64,000 nt of DNA from Trematomus loennbergii (GCA_012861695.1 JAAOOA010000026.1:9332661-9396660); one strand, 5' to 3'. Positions 35,041 through 47,341 are shown, counted from the stretch's first letter. The notes: generated from the letters alone by a model not told the origin. Program-made: numbers and translations.

Positions 35041-38000
35041 CTGAACATCCAGACAATTTAGAAGTTAAACAAATATAACAGCATTAATATTTAAGGAGTT
35101 TTTTATTTATTTGCAAATGTCAGTAAACCCTGAATGTTTTAGTTTTTGGAGTAACACCTTCACCAAGATGTCAAAAAGTTAAGAACTACAGGTGTTGCTT
35201 GATCTGAATGTGAACTTTCATTTGGCTTCATTCTGCTCTTAAAATATGACTGCAACATGTTAGTGCTTAAAACCAACCTCTTCTTCCCCGACACCTCTAC
35301 AGTTATCACCCGGACCTGCAGGACCAAACACCACATATGAAGAAGGGTTAAGACAGAGTCAAGAAGAAGAAATAAAAACACCTGGTTAAAAGCGGAATGA
35401 AAAAATACAGTTAGGAGAAATGTCTTAATTCAGATTAGTAATTTGGACCCCGTGGTTGTTTCACCTCTGCAACTCTCCCTCCAGGCGGACAGGTTCAGGC
35501 GTCGGATGCTGGAGCAGCTGACACCTCTGTTGCGGTTTGAGATGACGCTGAAGGCGTCGGTGGTGACAGTCGTGATGCCGGTGTTGTCGCAGATGATCCT
35601 GGATATGGTGGAGGTGGACAGAGCCGCTCTCTGAGCCGGGGTGAACACGCCCTGGTTCTCGTACCACAGCCTGATGATATCAAACAACAGACTACGGTCA
35701 GCAGATCAAGTTTGTAAAGCATTTATTTTCATGACATTTGATATAAATATATAATACAATTTATTATGTCAGACACATTTTTTTTATATGTATACATTTT
35801 AAAAATCTAATGCTCAACATAGGCATGAATTTAAGTACATGTACAATTTAACAGTTCATCAACAAAACAAAAATACTGTAACCTGTGACACTATATATAC
35901 ATGTAGATTGTTAGAAATCAGAACTAAATGTGATTCACATGTTATTATCTACATGGACACTGACCTGTCCCCCTGGCGGATCCTCTGGAACTGTGATGCG
36001 ATGAGGCAGGCGAACAGAGGCCCCACACGGCCGCCACGGACAAACGGCTCCGCCACGCCTCCCATCCAGACGTCGATGTTGGCGGGGGTCCCGTAGAGCT
36101 GCAGCAGCTTACGGGCCAGGTCGGCGTTGTTCAAAACCCGAGCGAGCTCTGCCTGGTTCCCTGGCTGAGACAGGCCACATAACTTGCGCCAGGCGTTGTA
36201 GCCTAGAGGAGAAAACATCGGGTAAGCAAATAGTGGATGAGGACAATAAGAAAGAAGAAAAACATCAGAGAAGGATGATATTCAAAGTGAGGGATGTACC
36301 AGGCAAGCCGTGGTCACGCCCCCTCTCCATGTTGAGAGAACCGAGATCCAAAGCCAGATCCATCACAAACTGGAACAAGCGCTCCCTCAGAGCGTCCACC
36401 ATCATGTTATCCTGAGTGTTCAGCTTAGCAGGACGTCCAACCAGACCACGGAGCAGGGGGTCAATGCCCCTGGAGATATTTAAATAGAAGTTAGGGTGAC
36501 AGATTGACAGGTTTGAGAAGCTGAAAACAGCATTCTCCGCCATTATTGCATGAAAAAGTACTTTAGCAGTAAATTGACTGTTATTTTTCGGTCCTTAGAC
36601 ACTTTTTTGGTTGACTTATAGTTGCATTTCTATTTGATAAGTTACTCCACTGCTCTCTGTAAAACTCACCCTCAAGACGACCCTCCAGGGGGTGAAGAAG
36701 GCCTCGAACAAAGGCACGCTGGGTAAGCGGGAGTTCTCCCTGTAGTTTTCATCCAGACGGGATACGACTGGCTGGATGGCCAAGTGGGCGAAGCGGTAAG
36801 CTGCTGTAGCGAAGACGTTGGCGATGCTGGGGTCCACGTTAGCATTGTAGCCGGGGTAACGGCCAAGCTGTCTACGCATTATATCAGGACCCACAATGTG
36901 AGGCAGATAGTCCCTGAACACAAACAACTGAGAGAGACAGAGGTCGATTTTCAGTTAAACATGTTGTTGTAAGGATAGGAATATATAATCATGAGTGACC
37001 CTCAGGTTTTGCTACCTGTGTGTAAGCCCCCATGATTTTGCGGGCCTCCTGGTAGAGCGTCTCGCTGTCCCACTGCGGGTTTATTCTCTTCAGCTGCCGA
37101 GCCAGGCGGTTGTGCTCACGCAGAACAGAGTGTGAATAGATGTGAGAGCGAGGTTCTCGTCCACGCGGACGTCACCTTACAGACAGAAATGTACCCATTA
37201 GATAGTTGATCAGAGGAGTTTATGTCCTTTAAAGATATTGGCTTTATAAATGATTCATCATGTCCTAATAGTTTCATACATGGGCATGAAGAGGTTAAAA
37301 AAAGGGAACATTTGCTTATTTACCTCTACTATAAATGACTTTCTATTTTTCTTAGCTCAGTTATTATATCTTTAATATAGTGAAAACAATCTATGTTCTT
37401 TTTCTTTGATACTAGAAATTATTTAAATACACACATGATGCATTGTTGGAGTGAATACTTTATTTGTTAAGTCTTCAAGATACTTATACAGTATATTTAT
37501 ATATACTTACTTATATGGACACTTAATTACAAGATAAGACACACCTCTGCATTACAATATAAGTATTGAAAAAATGATTTATAAGACATTTATATCACCT
37601 TAATGCGGTTGTATATGGAAAAGTGTTAACTAAGCTATTATAGTGTAGCTATTAAGCCATTAAAATGTCGCCTTTAGAGCCATTAGTGACAGGAAGAGAC
37701 TTACCTGCGAGGAAACAGGGACCTCTATGGCGTTGGTGTCGTTGGTGACCCTCTTGCGAGTGGCGCACATATTCGCCTCATAGGGTGAAGGGCAGCAGCT
37801 CACGTCGTTGTCTCTGAACTCGGTGTTGACGCGCAGCAAACCGCCGTCACTGTCGGATCTCGGAGATCTTGGCGAGCTGCTCATCAGAGCCGTATACCTG
37901 GCCCAGATCCAGGAAGGCCGTCAGCGCGTTGATCTGCTCTCTCTTTTTAGGTTCCCCGCCAAAATTGTAGGCGGAGTATCCTGAACCGCAAACAGGGGCC

Positions 38001-39795
38001 GATCTGAACGCAGGGATGCAGCTGTTTCGGCCGGTGGGCAAGCGGGGGTCGCCGGGCGGAATCTGATTGTAGGAAAGAGTCCAAGAGTTATGGCGGGAAG
38101 ATTTTAAGTGAAAACAACATGTATATATTTATTTTTGAGCATTCAAACCAACCGGATGGGTATGCATGGCTCGGTTAGCTCACAGCTCTCGTCACAGTTG
38201 ATGCCGTTGCTGAAGGAGCGGATGCTGGGGGAGAAGGGCGTGAAGGTGAGATCGTGGTCGTTCCATTGACCAAATGTGGTCACCATGTGAGGTATTCTCG
38301 GTCGTTGACCACGCCTGCGTCTGTTGTGCTCAGGATGTTGTTGGACACCTGTCGCACCTGAAGGTGGAGGACAACTTGGTTTTAATTTAAATCTGCATTT
38401 ACGTATATTAATCAAGGTGAGTGTTTGCGATTTGAGGTCGTACCAGTGGGAGCAAGAAGTTGTTGAATCTTCGAGTTCTGTCCCTGCCCTTCGGTTGGGA
38501 GATGGCGTCGTCATACTCAGCAGGAAGCCAGCGGGCGAAAGGGGTGTTGGAGGATCCGAGGCGCGGGTTTTTTCTAAAAGCAAACAGAAAACGGTCATGT
38601 TTGGAAACGCTGCTTGAGAAATCCTAGGTTTACACATCTCCTGTGGTGTATGGCTCAAGATGTTTAGGTGTATTTCAAAAGAATTTCCTCTTAAAATGTA
38701 AGCCACAATTGCTCTCATAGACCTTGCAAGTTTCCACTAAATCAACACAGATTGCTTTTGGAATGAAAAATACATTTCTTTTTACATACATTGACAATGT
38801 ATTTTTGTCCAATATGGTGTTTCAGAAGTCAAAATAAATGAAAATGCTTCTTAGATTAAAAAGTGCATTTTTTCAAAAAACATTTATGTTTCTCTTACAT
38901 GTTGTTGCAGACGCTGGTGGCTGTGCGATACGTGTTGAGGTTTGGTGTTGTGCGGCATGAAGGAAAAGTGACTTGACTTGCACATCCAGTTATTTTTGAC
39001 AGCTTATTCAGGTCCTCTTCAGAGAGCAAATCTGTACAAAATATATATTTAATAGAGTCACATGTCTGGTTCATAATTGCAGCCTCAGAAACTCAACAAA
39101 GACCAGGAAAAGTTGTGAGAAAACAATGTGATCTCTGTGTGTGTCTGCAGGTGTTCTCTTTGTTTGGTGCCACATGTCTGACCTGTCACGTTGAGTGAGC
39201 GTTTGTGCACATGATGCACCCTCTCCTGTAGCAGGCGGAGGGTTTGTGCCATGTAGTCTGCAGATCTCACAGCGAGCGAGTTCCACCGCGAGGCTGCTTC
39301 AGCAGGCGGAGAGCATCGTGAGGACGCACCACCTCTTTACGGACCCGTCTCAGACTCCTGGAGGAGAAAAAGTCACAAAATCAAACAATGAATTTAAATT
39401 GTGTTATTTTTTGGGAGAATCCGTAACTTTTTCCATACATTTTTCTGAAATAATGCAATAAATGGCTTGCATGCAAATTAAAAACTCTTTAGTGTACATG
39501 ATCGCAGAATTATATTAAAATAAATTACTATTTTAAAATGAACTCACTCTTCTCTTGAGTACTTGTAAGCATCGTCAACAATTTTCTTTGCCTCCTCAAA
39601 ACAGGTTTGAAGAAGAGGACTGCCAAGTTGTTCCCCTGCGAAGAACACATTTGTCAAATATCGCAATCATTTGGAATTAGCCAGTAATGTTACACAAATG
39701 GAGAAAGAAACAGTGATTACGAGTAGCTTACCTGCTGGTTTGGAGTGAGCAGGAATCAGGCAGACGCCCAGCACAAGAAGGGCAGAGAGAAGCAT
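33420..39795 (-). CDS. mpx: MPO/EPX-type heme peroxidase (mpx-like), probably ending in collagen-like and C1q domains
   Basis: Granule or secreted heme peroxidase making hypohalous acids from H2O2. Coding exons: 39795-39732 (signal peptide [18 protein letters not shown]), 39635-39548, 39357-39183, 39031-38899, 38573-38444, 38357-38153, 38062-37705, 37175-37016, 36927-36670, 36469-36300, 36202-35965, 35670-35465; then, in compatible phase, 35040-34610 (collagen-like) and 33859-33420 (C1q). Visible active site: [12 protein letters not shown] (distal Gln, Asp ester, His), RVDEN (Arg and Glu ester), RFAHLAIQP (proximal His), [10 protein letters not shown]. Asn occupies the place of the Met that forms MPO's sulfonium heme link, so chemistry may be closer to EPX/LPO. 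Frame breaks: about 39273, 38291, 37858, 37805, 37785, 37719, 37122 and the 36670/36469 junction. Without the fusion the reading frame stops at 35430. Sequencing error or pseudogene decay are both possible. Confidence 0.85.
34640..35020 (-). repeat. 63-bp coding minisatellite in the collagen-like exon
   Basis: About six tandem units of 63 bp (21 codons), built on ggttcctgggaaacctggga and ggttcctgatgtgcctgggg on the plus strand. One unit carries an extra 9-bp gggaaacct block, one lacks a single G, and the outer units are diverged. Because units are multiples of three, copy number can change without breaking the frame. Confidence 0.9.
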
Positions 39796-39921
39796 CTCTA
39801 ATAGAAAATAAGAAAAAGTCAATACAAAAACTAAATCTAATGTGGTTGTGAAAAGCTATGTTTTAGCATAACGTTACACCAAAATATCAAAACATCCCAA
39901 TAAAACACAAATGTTCTTACC

Positions 39922-39999
39922 TGTGTCTGTGAAGACTCCTGTGAAGATTTGAGTTGCTCTTGAAAATGTGGAGTGTGTGATGCTGTCTCCTTCTTATAC
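39922..39999 (-). promoter_or_regulatory. Peroxidase promoter and non-coding first exon
   Basis: Minus strand reads agtataagaa at 40000-39991, a TATA-like box, followed by a likely non-coding exon that ends gacacag|gtaaga near 39922. The coding exon then starts with acceptor attag just before the ATG at 39795. Confidence 0.5.
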
Positions 40000-40132
40000 T
40001 CAGCATGAGGCCTCGATGCCTCGCCCCCGCACTGATTAAGTGAAGATAATGTCTGTAAAATGCAGTTCCTTCTTCCTTCTCTCTGTGTTGCAGCAAACCC
40101 TTTACCCTTATCAGTTATTGTTTTTGGTCAAC

Positions 40133-41210
40133 TTAAGGCAAGGCAAGGCAATTTATTTGTATAACCCAATTCAAAGTGCTCTACAGGATCAAACAGATAA
40201 AAACACAATACATTTGAATATGGTCAAAGTGAGAAGAAATACATAAACACACAAAACAACTAAAAGAAAGAAACCATGTTTAACAGTTCAAAAAATAGAA
40301 CATTAAAAAGCCATGTTAAGAAGAAATGTTTTTAGACCTGATTTAAATTATTCTAAAGTGCTAGCCATTCTTAGATGTTCTGGGAGTTTGTTCCATGCAT
40401 TAGGAGCATGAATGCAGAAAGCTGCTTCCCCACGCTTTGATCTCACAAATGGAACAGTGAGCCGGTCTGCGCCTGAAGACCTGAGGGGTCTGCTGGGTTC
40501 GTACCGCTGAAAGAGGTCCTTGATATATTTGGGTCCTAGCCCGTTTAGTGCTTTATATGTGTGCAATAAAATCTTAAATCAATTCTATCACTCACTGGAA
40601 GCCAATGCAGCTATCTCAGCACTGGAGTAATGTGATCTGTTTTATTTTTTCCGGGTTAACACTCTGGCAGCAGCATTTTGAATTAGTTGGAGTTGACGGA
40701 GTGATATTTTGGTGAGGCCTGTGAAGATGCTGTTGCAGTAGTCAAGCTTGCTAAAAACAAATGCATGGACCATTTTTTCAAGGTCCTGCATGGACATAAG
40801 GTCTTTAATACGCGAGATATTTTTTAGATGGTAGTAGGCTGATTTGTTGATCGCTTTGATGTGACTGTTAAAATTGAGGTCAGAGTCTAAAATTATACCT
40901 AGGTTTCTTGCTTCACTTTTGGGTTCGAGTGATTCCAGGTGTGCAGTGACTTTAACTCTCTCTTCTTTGGTTCCAAAAACAATTACTTTGTTTTTTTTCG
41001 TATTGAGCTGTAAGAAATTACGGCACATCCAGTCATGTATTTGTTTTAAACATGTGATCAATAAATCAGTAGGACAGTATTCATCTATAGAAAGTGATAT
41101 GTAGATTTGGGTGTCATCCGCGTAATTATGATATGAAATGTTGTTATTTTCAATTATTTGAGCAAGTGGCAGCATGTACAAGTTGAATAGAAGAGGCCCG
41201 AGGAACTTAC
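40133..41210 (-). mobile_element. 5'-truncated L2-like LINE with reverse-transcriptase remnant
   Basis: Minus-strand frames encode the end of a LINE reverse transcriptase. Visible are SYHNYADDTQIYIS (the YADD active-site box), NTKKNKVIVFG, LGIILDSDLNF, FSKLDYCNSIFTG and LQLIQNAAARVLTR, followed after a break by KALNGLGPKYIKDL and APNAWNKLPEHLR. The tail reads aggcaaggcaatttatttgt on the plus strand, typical of fish L2 3' ends. Frames are broken, so it is inactive. Confidence 0.85.
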
Positions 41211-44200
41211 TGTATGTGAAAACTGTAATGTTTAATAAGTAACTGCATTATATTATACTACCATTTACAGTATTTTAAGTGGGAAGGTAAGTAAGTAAGC
41301 TGTTGAATACATTATTTTCTTATTTTCATCGTTTTTTGTTTTTAAAGCATTTTTATACCATTGGAAAAAAAGAAAGTCTACTTTTTGACATTCTGTGGGC
41401 ACATTTTTTTATTTTTTTTATTTGGATCCAGTCTTTTTTTTAAACAGGAGAAATATTTTGTATCCCAAATGTTGGAAAAAATGTTTACAACTTTTTTACA
41501 TATTTTTGATCCAACAGTAAACATATTAGCAGCACTTTGACAGTTTTTCTTTGTTTCGCTTGTTTACTGATGTTGCCATTTTGTGGCCGATGGCCCTCAG
41601 TGTTACCACACATAAACTGACTTCATTTCTCAGAGTCTTTAAAAAGAGGAAGGGATGAATCGACAGAAAGATAACTAATTGCCATCTATTTTTTAGTAGT
41701 TGCAGTAAGTAGTTTTCCATTCAAAATAGTCACACAGAGGATCGGAGGTAAATATTTTGTTTGCGTGAGACGTTGTGTAATGTTCACTTTTCAACTGTAT
41801 GTGTTGGGTTGTGTGAGAAGCCACAAGATTGCTATAGGTACAAAAGCCCTTTCATACTGTAGTTGTCACTCAAAACTTTAAAAACAAAGAACAAATGCTG
41901 GAGAAAGCCGTTGACCCGTGAAGAGACATTGCTAAACAAACTTACTGACTGTCACTGATTAATGTGATTTGCAGGGTGTTATATCAGGAACTATTTTAGT
42001 CCAAAACACATCTTTAAAAAAATCTTTAAAATGATTCTATTCCAACAACCTATTTTTATTTAAAGAAATATTTCACTTTGTATGGCCGTCAGTTGCTACA
42101 GCAGACTGGAGTTGTAGGTCCATGCAAAAAAGTCAAATTTCAGTTTTCAATTTCAACCCAACATGTTATTTTATCCGACATTTGAGTTGTCATAATTAGA
42201 ATAAAAATGGACAGAGACCTATAACACCAATATTGGTTGATCCTTAAGTAAACGTATGTGGCAAATTGAATAAAAATGTTCATAACAATGGGACATTTCA
42301 TAACAATGGGACATTTCATAACAATGGGACGTACAACCCGGAAAGATTATTATCCTGCCGGAAAATGATTTGAAATAAAACTGTTAATCGATTACTCATG
42401 CCTCTTTTTTATTTGTCCGTTTACATTCTGTGTCACAATAATGTAATGTGAATCAAAATGTATTTATTGGCAAGTCTTTCCAGGCAAATATTAATGTATT
42501 CATTTAATTAATTACTCTATAAAATGTTGATCAATTGACAGATTTATCTTTGCACATCATGAATGAGCATCATTTCCCCCCCCCCTTACTTTATAACGTT
42601 AAGGCAATGTGAAATAAGCAAATAGTCTTACCATGCAGGAGAAATAATATTTAAAAACCCTTTAATTTCATACATTTCAATGAGAGTTACATTTTAATGC
42701 TTTTTTACCAAAGTAAAGGGTCACTTTTCTCTCAGAACATCATTGTGTTTGCAACATGCGCCACAGAGTTGCTCTAATCATTAACAGTTCCCTCTTTGAA
42801 GGAAGTAAAAAAGCAGAAATGTACAGCAATGGCTGAAACGCTATTAGTCAACCTGGGGGTGTGTTCAAGACCAAAGGGTGCTGTTGGGAAATCCAGAATT
42901 TATCATCAAGCAAAGACTCTGCACTGTCATGGAAAGAATATCGTAACTCAAATTGACAAAAGGCCAGGTTATGTATTTCATCATTTAGTGAGCTGCAGCT
43001 TCAACAATGCCCCACAGTTTTCTTGGTTAATTCAGTGTAATTCCCCTAATCCAGGAAGCAGAGCCTCTCACGAAAAGTCAACGAGTCACGAGTCATTTAT
43101 GATAACAATAACAAAGAGATATAATACAAACCTCATAAGGAAGCATTGTATTTTGTACCGGAGCAGTAAATGATAGGTGTCTTTTAACCAGACCGATTAT
43201 GGTCAAAGGAATTTCCACTTGCAGAAAACCTATTGCATATTAAAAGCAAGAACATAACTGCAGAAGCTTATGTGTCCAACCATGTGCAAGGCTGAGGGCT
43301 TATTAACATAGATGCAATTAGCACAAAACAAATTAATATGAAATAGTAGCTGTTCTTGACATATAAGATAAATGCAGCTTTCTCATTTTGAAGACATCCT
43401 GTCCAAAAACAATCCATGTTATCAATATCAGCATCAGTTTCATCAGAGAAAAGTTTCTGTTTCACTATAAAATAAATGCATCTTATTATGATCAGCTGTT
43501 TGTTATATGCACGACATCTCATGAGCTTACGAAAGCATTAAGAAATATTAAAGCCTTTCTTTTTATGACTCTAAAGAAACAGCAGCCAGTTCATTATATT
43601 TGACCCGACTGTAAGGTCAGCAACTGCGTGAGTTTAGTTTTGTAATTTCTTGCTAAACTTAAAGCCAGATTGAGGAACACAAGGTCAAATGTTGGTTTTC
43701 TCTCTATGTTCATTTCCTTTTTTCACAGAAAGCTTAATTCAGTTCAGTGAGGAATAAGCTTTACTGTATTTTAAAATATAACATTTCACTAAAAAAGGAC
43801 GACATATCTTGACTTTAACTTGCCCTAGGCCCACTTCACCACTGTGTCGATTATGTGGATAAACACATGTAGTGAGGTCTTATAGTAGATATATGCGTTT
43901 CAGATTGGTTTTATATATTGTGCTGATTCGTGTTTTCAGCTAAGTCTAATAGACAACTAGGCTTGAGTATTTCCTTGTTGTTGGTGTATTATTTTTGGCA
44001 ATAATTAATTAATAAATTAATAATTGTTCTTAAACGCGTAGTTTCTGTCTCAAATTCAGAGCCTGCAGGCAGCCGAAAAATGTTGCAAAATGCCAAAGCC
44101 ATGACACAAGCTAAGCAGACACAAAGAAAAAGTACCAGGTGGGAAAGTTAGAAGGACAATAGGAACAAAATGTTGAAACACTGTCATGCAATCATGCCCA

Positions 44201-44388
44201 TTACTCTTCCAGACAACTATTGTGACGCCAGGTGACAAACAACAAGATCACTCAACAGCACACAAATACAATTCCAGATCTTTCTACCCTCAGTCTCTTT
44301 CAGCAGCTGTTTTACTTCCCCTGTGTGTTAAAGGCCGCTAACATCACTATATGCTCAACAGGAAGTACAATTCTATGTTGTATAATGT
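41211..44388. other. Spacer without recognisable genes
   Basis: AT-rich DNA. Open frames such as 42796-43173 show no domain, splice link or repeat match. It includes the 18-bp tandem repeat near 42281. Confidence 0.5.
42281..42333 (+). repeat. Short tandem repeat, about three 18-bp units
   Basis: Unit cataacaatgggacattt is repeated three times, the last copy diverging to gggacgta. Confidence 0.9.
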
Positions 44389-44890
44389 CTAAACAGTGGT
44401 AGAAGAAGTATTCTGACCTTACTTAAATAAATGACTAATACCATCCTGTAAAAAATGCTCTATTACTAGTATAAGTTCTCACTAACATGTTACTTAAGTA
44501 AAAGTAAGAAAATATAATTAGCAAAATGCAGTTATTAAACGGTAAAGTAAACAATACAGAAATATCTGAAATATATATATATTTTTAAAACACCTTATTC
44601 AATAAATTACTATTAACATTATTCAGATATTTATACCCATAGATGCCAATTCAAAAAGCGGTTTACCATTTGGCTTTATAAACTTTTGTCTCAGATGAAT
44701 AACAAAATATCATATTTTATAAACTATGCGAAAATCTTAATTTCTTAAGTAGCAACTAAAGCTGAAATATTAAACAATATTACAACAAATATTTGGATAG
44801 TAGTGGAGTAGACGTATAAGGTTTATAGTACAAGTAGCCTACCTCAAACTTGCAATTCAGTAAAAATATTTGACTAAAGTAGTAGCACTA
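44389..44890. mobile_element. Decayed hAT-N element
   Basis: Starts aaacagtggtagaagaagta and includes ttacttaagtaaaagtaag, the same word set as the hAT elements in ggcx introns 9 and 11. It ends in a region reading gactaaagtagtagcactac. The termini are eroded. Confidence 0.55.
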
Positions 44891-45554
44891 CTAAGATCAA
44901 TCTATCACCTGAAGCTTACTTATATCCCTGTAAAGAATACATTTCCAGTTAGGCACACTTATCTGAGGCGTGCTGCAGAGTTTTGAATTACTGGAATGAC
45001 ACACTGATACTCGCTACACCATAAACTGCTGTTTGTAAAGATAAGCCATGGGATATGTTTGGAAACCAATTGAATGAAGATAAACGGTAAAAAGGCACAA
45101 ATTGACAGTTCATCTTTAAAGCTATGGGGCAAAAATGATCCCTTTTGAACAAGTGACTGTACATCAAACATATTTAATCAGAGTTTGCCATTAACCATGA
45201 CCGCCAAGATACATCCGGTCTCTCTTGAGAATTGCAGACTTCAGACTTCACAACCAGTACGGCCCCTGGCAGACACACACAACAACAAAGACTAAAATAC
45301 CCCTGTTGTACAATACCAATTGTCCTGGTTGCATCTGAACAATGTCAGCAGGCAGCAGGTAAAGGCGAGACAAAACAAAGGTGTCGAGGAAATAAAATGA
45401 GTCACTCACGCAAACAAGATTAACTTGAGACGGTTGACATTATGTTGGCAGCTTGGGTTTTTAATAACTACTGGCAACAAAAACAATACAACACCTTAGA
45501 TACTGTAACTAGAAAATGCATTTCCTGCTGAAAATGCGTACGAATGCTGTAAAC

Positions 45555-45930
45555 CAGGGGTGCCCAATACGTTGATCGCGATCGACCGGTCGATCGCAAG
45601 GGTAGTGTGGGTAGATCGCATGGCATTTAAAAAAAAGAAGGAAAAAAAACCATTTCATTTATTTTTAATTTTTTTAAAGTTAGCCTATCATCCATCCTTA
45701 CTATGGCATTTGCCACTTGATTGAAGTACAGGTAAGCCAGTCTGAGTTGTATTGTGCCATACGGGTTCATACAGTTATGAGGGGGCCTCACCTCCTCATC
45801 TGAAGCGCAAATGCGGCGCACTATTATTAGCTTATGCGGCGCAATTAGTGTAAACGCGCCACAGTTTATCCGCCGTGTAGTCCACTAGATAAAATATGTG
45901 GAACGTGTTGAAGTCAGTATGAAGTCTCCA
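45555..45930. mobile_element. hAT (Charlie/Zaphod-like) terminal fragment
   Basis: Begins caggggtgcccaatacgttg, followed by a self-complementary gatcgcgatcgaccggtcga block, the hallmark 5' end of a widespread vertebrate hAT family. No right terminus is seen; a LINE remnant begins next to it. Confidence 0.6.
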
Positions 45931-45937
45931 TCATTTC

Positions 45938-46975
45938 ATTTAATTGTATATTTGAACAGGGACAATGCACATTGATGAACATTTTTAACAATTAATGATT
46001 CAAAATGTAAATATGCCGGATTTTAGCTTTTAGCTAATTTCCATCCGTAGTCCCTCACATACAACATTTAAGAACATGACATTTGTATACATAGCAAAAA
46101 TAAAGACATGATATGCAGAAAGAGCATGAGCAGCATACAAGCATTAACCACATGGCAGTACAATGTAGCAGCTACGACATATAAAGTGCAAGAGAAGATA
46201 AAAGGCTACATAAAGTGCAAGAGGAGATACCCCTGTGTTAAAGTGCATTTAGCGGTGATTGCACGTTTGTCTGTTTCTCAACCATTCTTTGAGTTGACCT
46301 TTAAAACTGTTCAAAGTGGGACAATCCTGTATCTCAGTTGGGAGGCTATTCCACAATGAGCTGCCCTTAATTGACAGAACATTTTGACCGAAGGTGGTCC
46401 GTCTACGCTGGACTTCACAGTCTCCTCTGGTTTCTGACCTAGTGCGTCCAGTGTGTTTTTTGTGGATGAATTCCCCTAAGGGAGGGGGGGCCAGTCCATG
46501 TAAACATTTATAAAAAAAACACATACTTTTAAAAGACTTAAAATTGTCAAAACTCAAGAAATTGTGTTTTTCAAGGATGGTACAGTGGTGGTATGAATTT
46601 GGCTTTCTGTCAAACCTTGATAGCTCTCTTGTAAAGTTGTTCTATTGGTTTAAGGTTTGTGGCACAAGCAAACGACCAGTTTGTCAAACAGTATTCAATG
46701 TGGGATAGAATCATACAGTGGAGGTATGACTTTGCAGCATTGACAGTTAAGAAAGGTCTAATTTGTTTAAGATTTTGCAAGTTGAATTTAATGGTGTTGG
46801 ATACTTTCTTAATATGTTTCTTAAAAGTCAAGTTTGAGTCCAATATGACTCCAAGATACTTGAAGTGGGAGACTAGTTCTATTTCCGCTCCGTTTAAAAA
46901 CACATTGGATCCTTCGATTTTGACTGGTCGTTTACTGAACATCATGCATACTGACAGAAAAGAATAGGCTGAGAC
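45938..46975 (-). mobile_element. 5'-truncated CR1/L2-like LINE, reverse-transcriptase remnant
   Basis: Minus-strand frames encode KIEGSNVFLNGAEIELVSHF, YLGVILDSNLTFKKHIKKVS, MILSHIEYCLTNWSFA and then, after a break, FYKCLHGLAPPPLGEFIH and SLWNSLPTEIQDCPTLNSFK. This is the usual carboxy end of non-LTR reverse transcriptases. It is a different family from 40133-41210. Its 3' tail recurs at 18130-18340. Confidence 0.85.
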
Positions 46976-46985
46976 AGTCTGTTAA

Positions 46986-47337
46986 GCTGGCTACACACCA
47001 ACCCGATTTTGGGAGTCAGAGGCCGTCAGAGGCAGTCGGGCATTCGCGGCGCCCTACTCAGGTTGGTGTGTCCCGCACCGTCGTCTCTTTACGGCACCTT
47101 TTCACACCTCCCGCGGCCGATTCAACATGTCAGAGAAAGTCGGCCCAAGCAATCACTCTGATTGGCTGTTCACACTACCGCTGCCTGCTGGTAAGGACAG
47201 TTATTGCCACTCGTCAACTGAAGTATTTGTGGTGTGTTCGTAGGCGGGCGGCGTAGCCGACGCAGGCGACGTAGCTGACGTAAAAGTCGGGACGCCTTCG
47301 GTAGGCGTTCTTTGGTCTCAGGTGGGTGTGTAGCGGC
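46986..47337. mobile_element. TTAA-flanked MITE, 352 bp
   Basis: TTAA at 46982-46985 and 47338-47341 flank inverted ends GCTGGCTACACACC and GGTGTGTAGCGGC. The interior is GC-rich with CpG-rich runs, unlike the surrounding DNA. No coding capacity. Confidence 0.75.
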
Positions 47338-47341
47338 TTAA

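Noticed and set aside
34839..35078. Plus-strand collagen-like frame
   Set aside because: Antisense reading of the minisatellite; no splice or start support. The minus strand joins in phase to a C1q exon.
35160..35381. Signal-peptide-like ORF as first exon of a separate C1q gene
   Set aside because: It lies only about 50 bases after the peroxidase stop, has no good donor in the phase required by the collagen-like exon and no promoter. Kept only as an alternative to the fusion.
42796..43173. 125-codon plus-strand frame in the 41-44 kb spacer
   Set aside because: No recognisable domain, no splice partners and unremarkable composition; likely chance.
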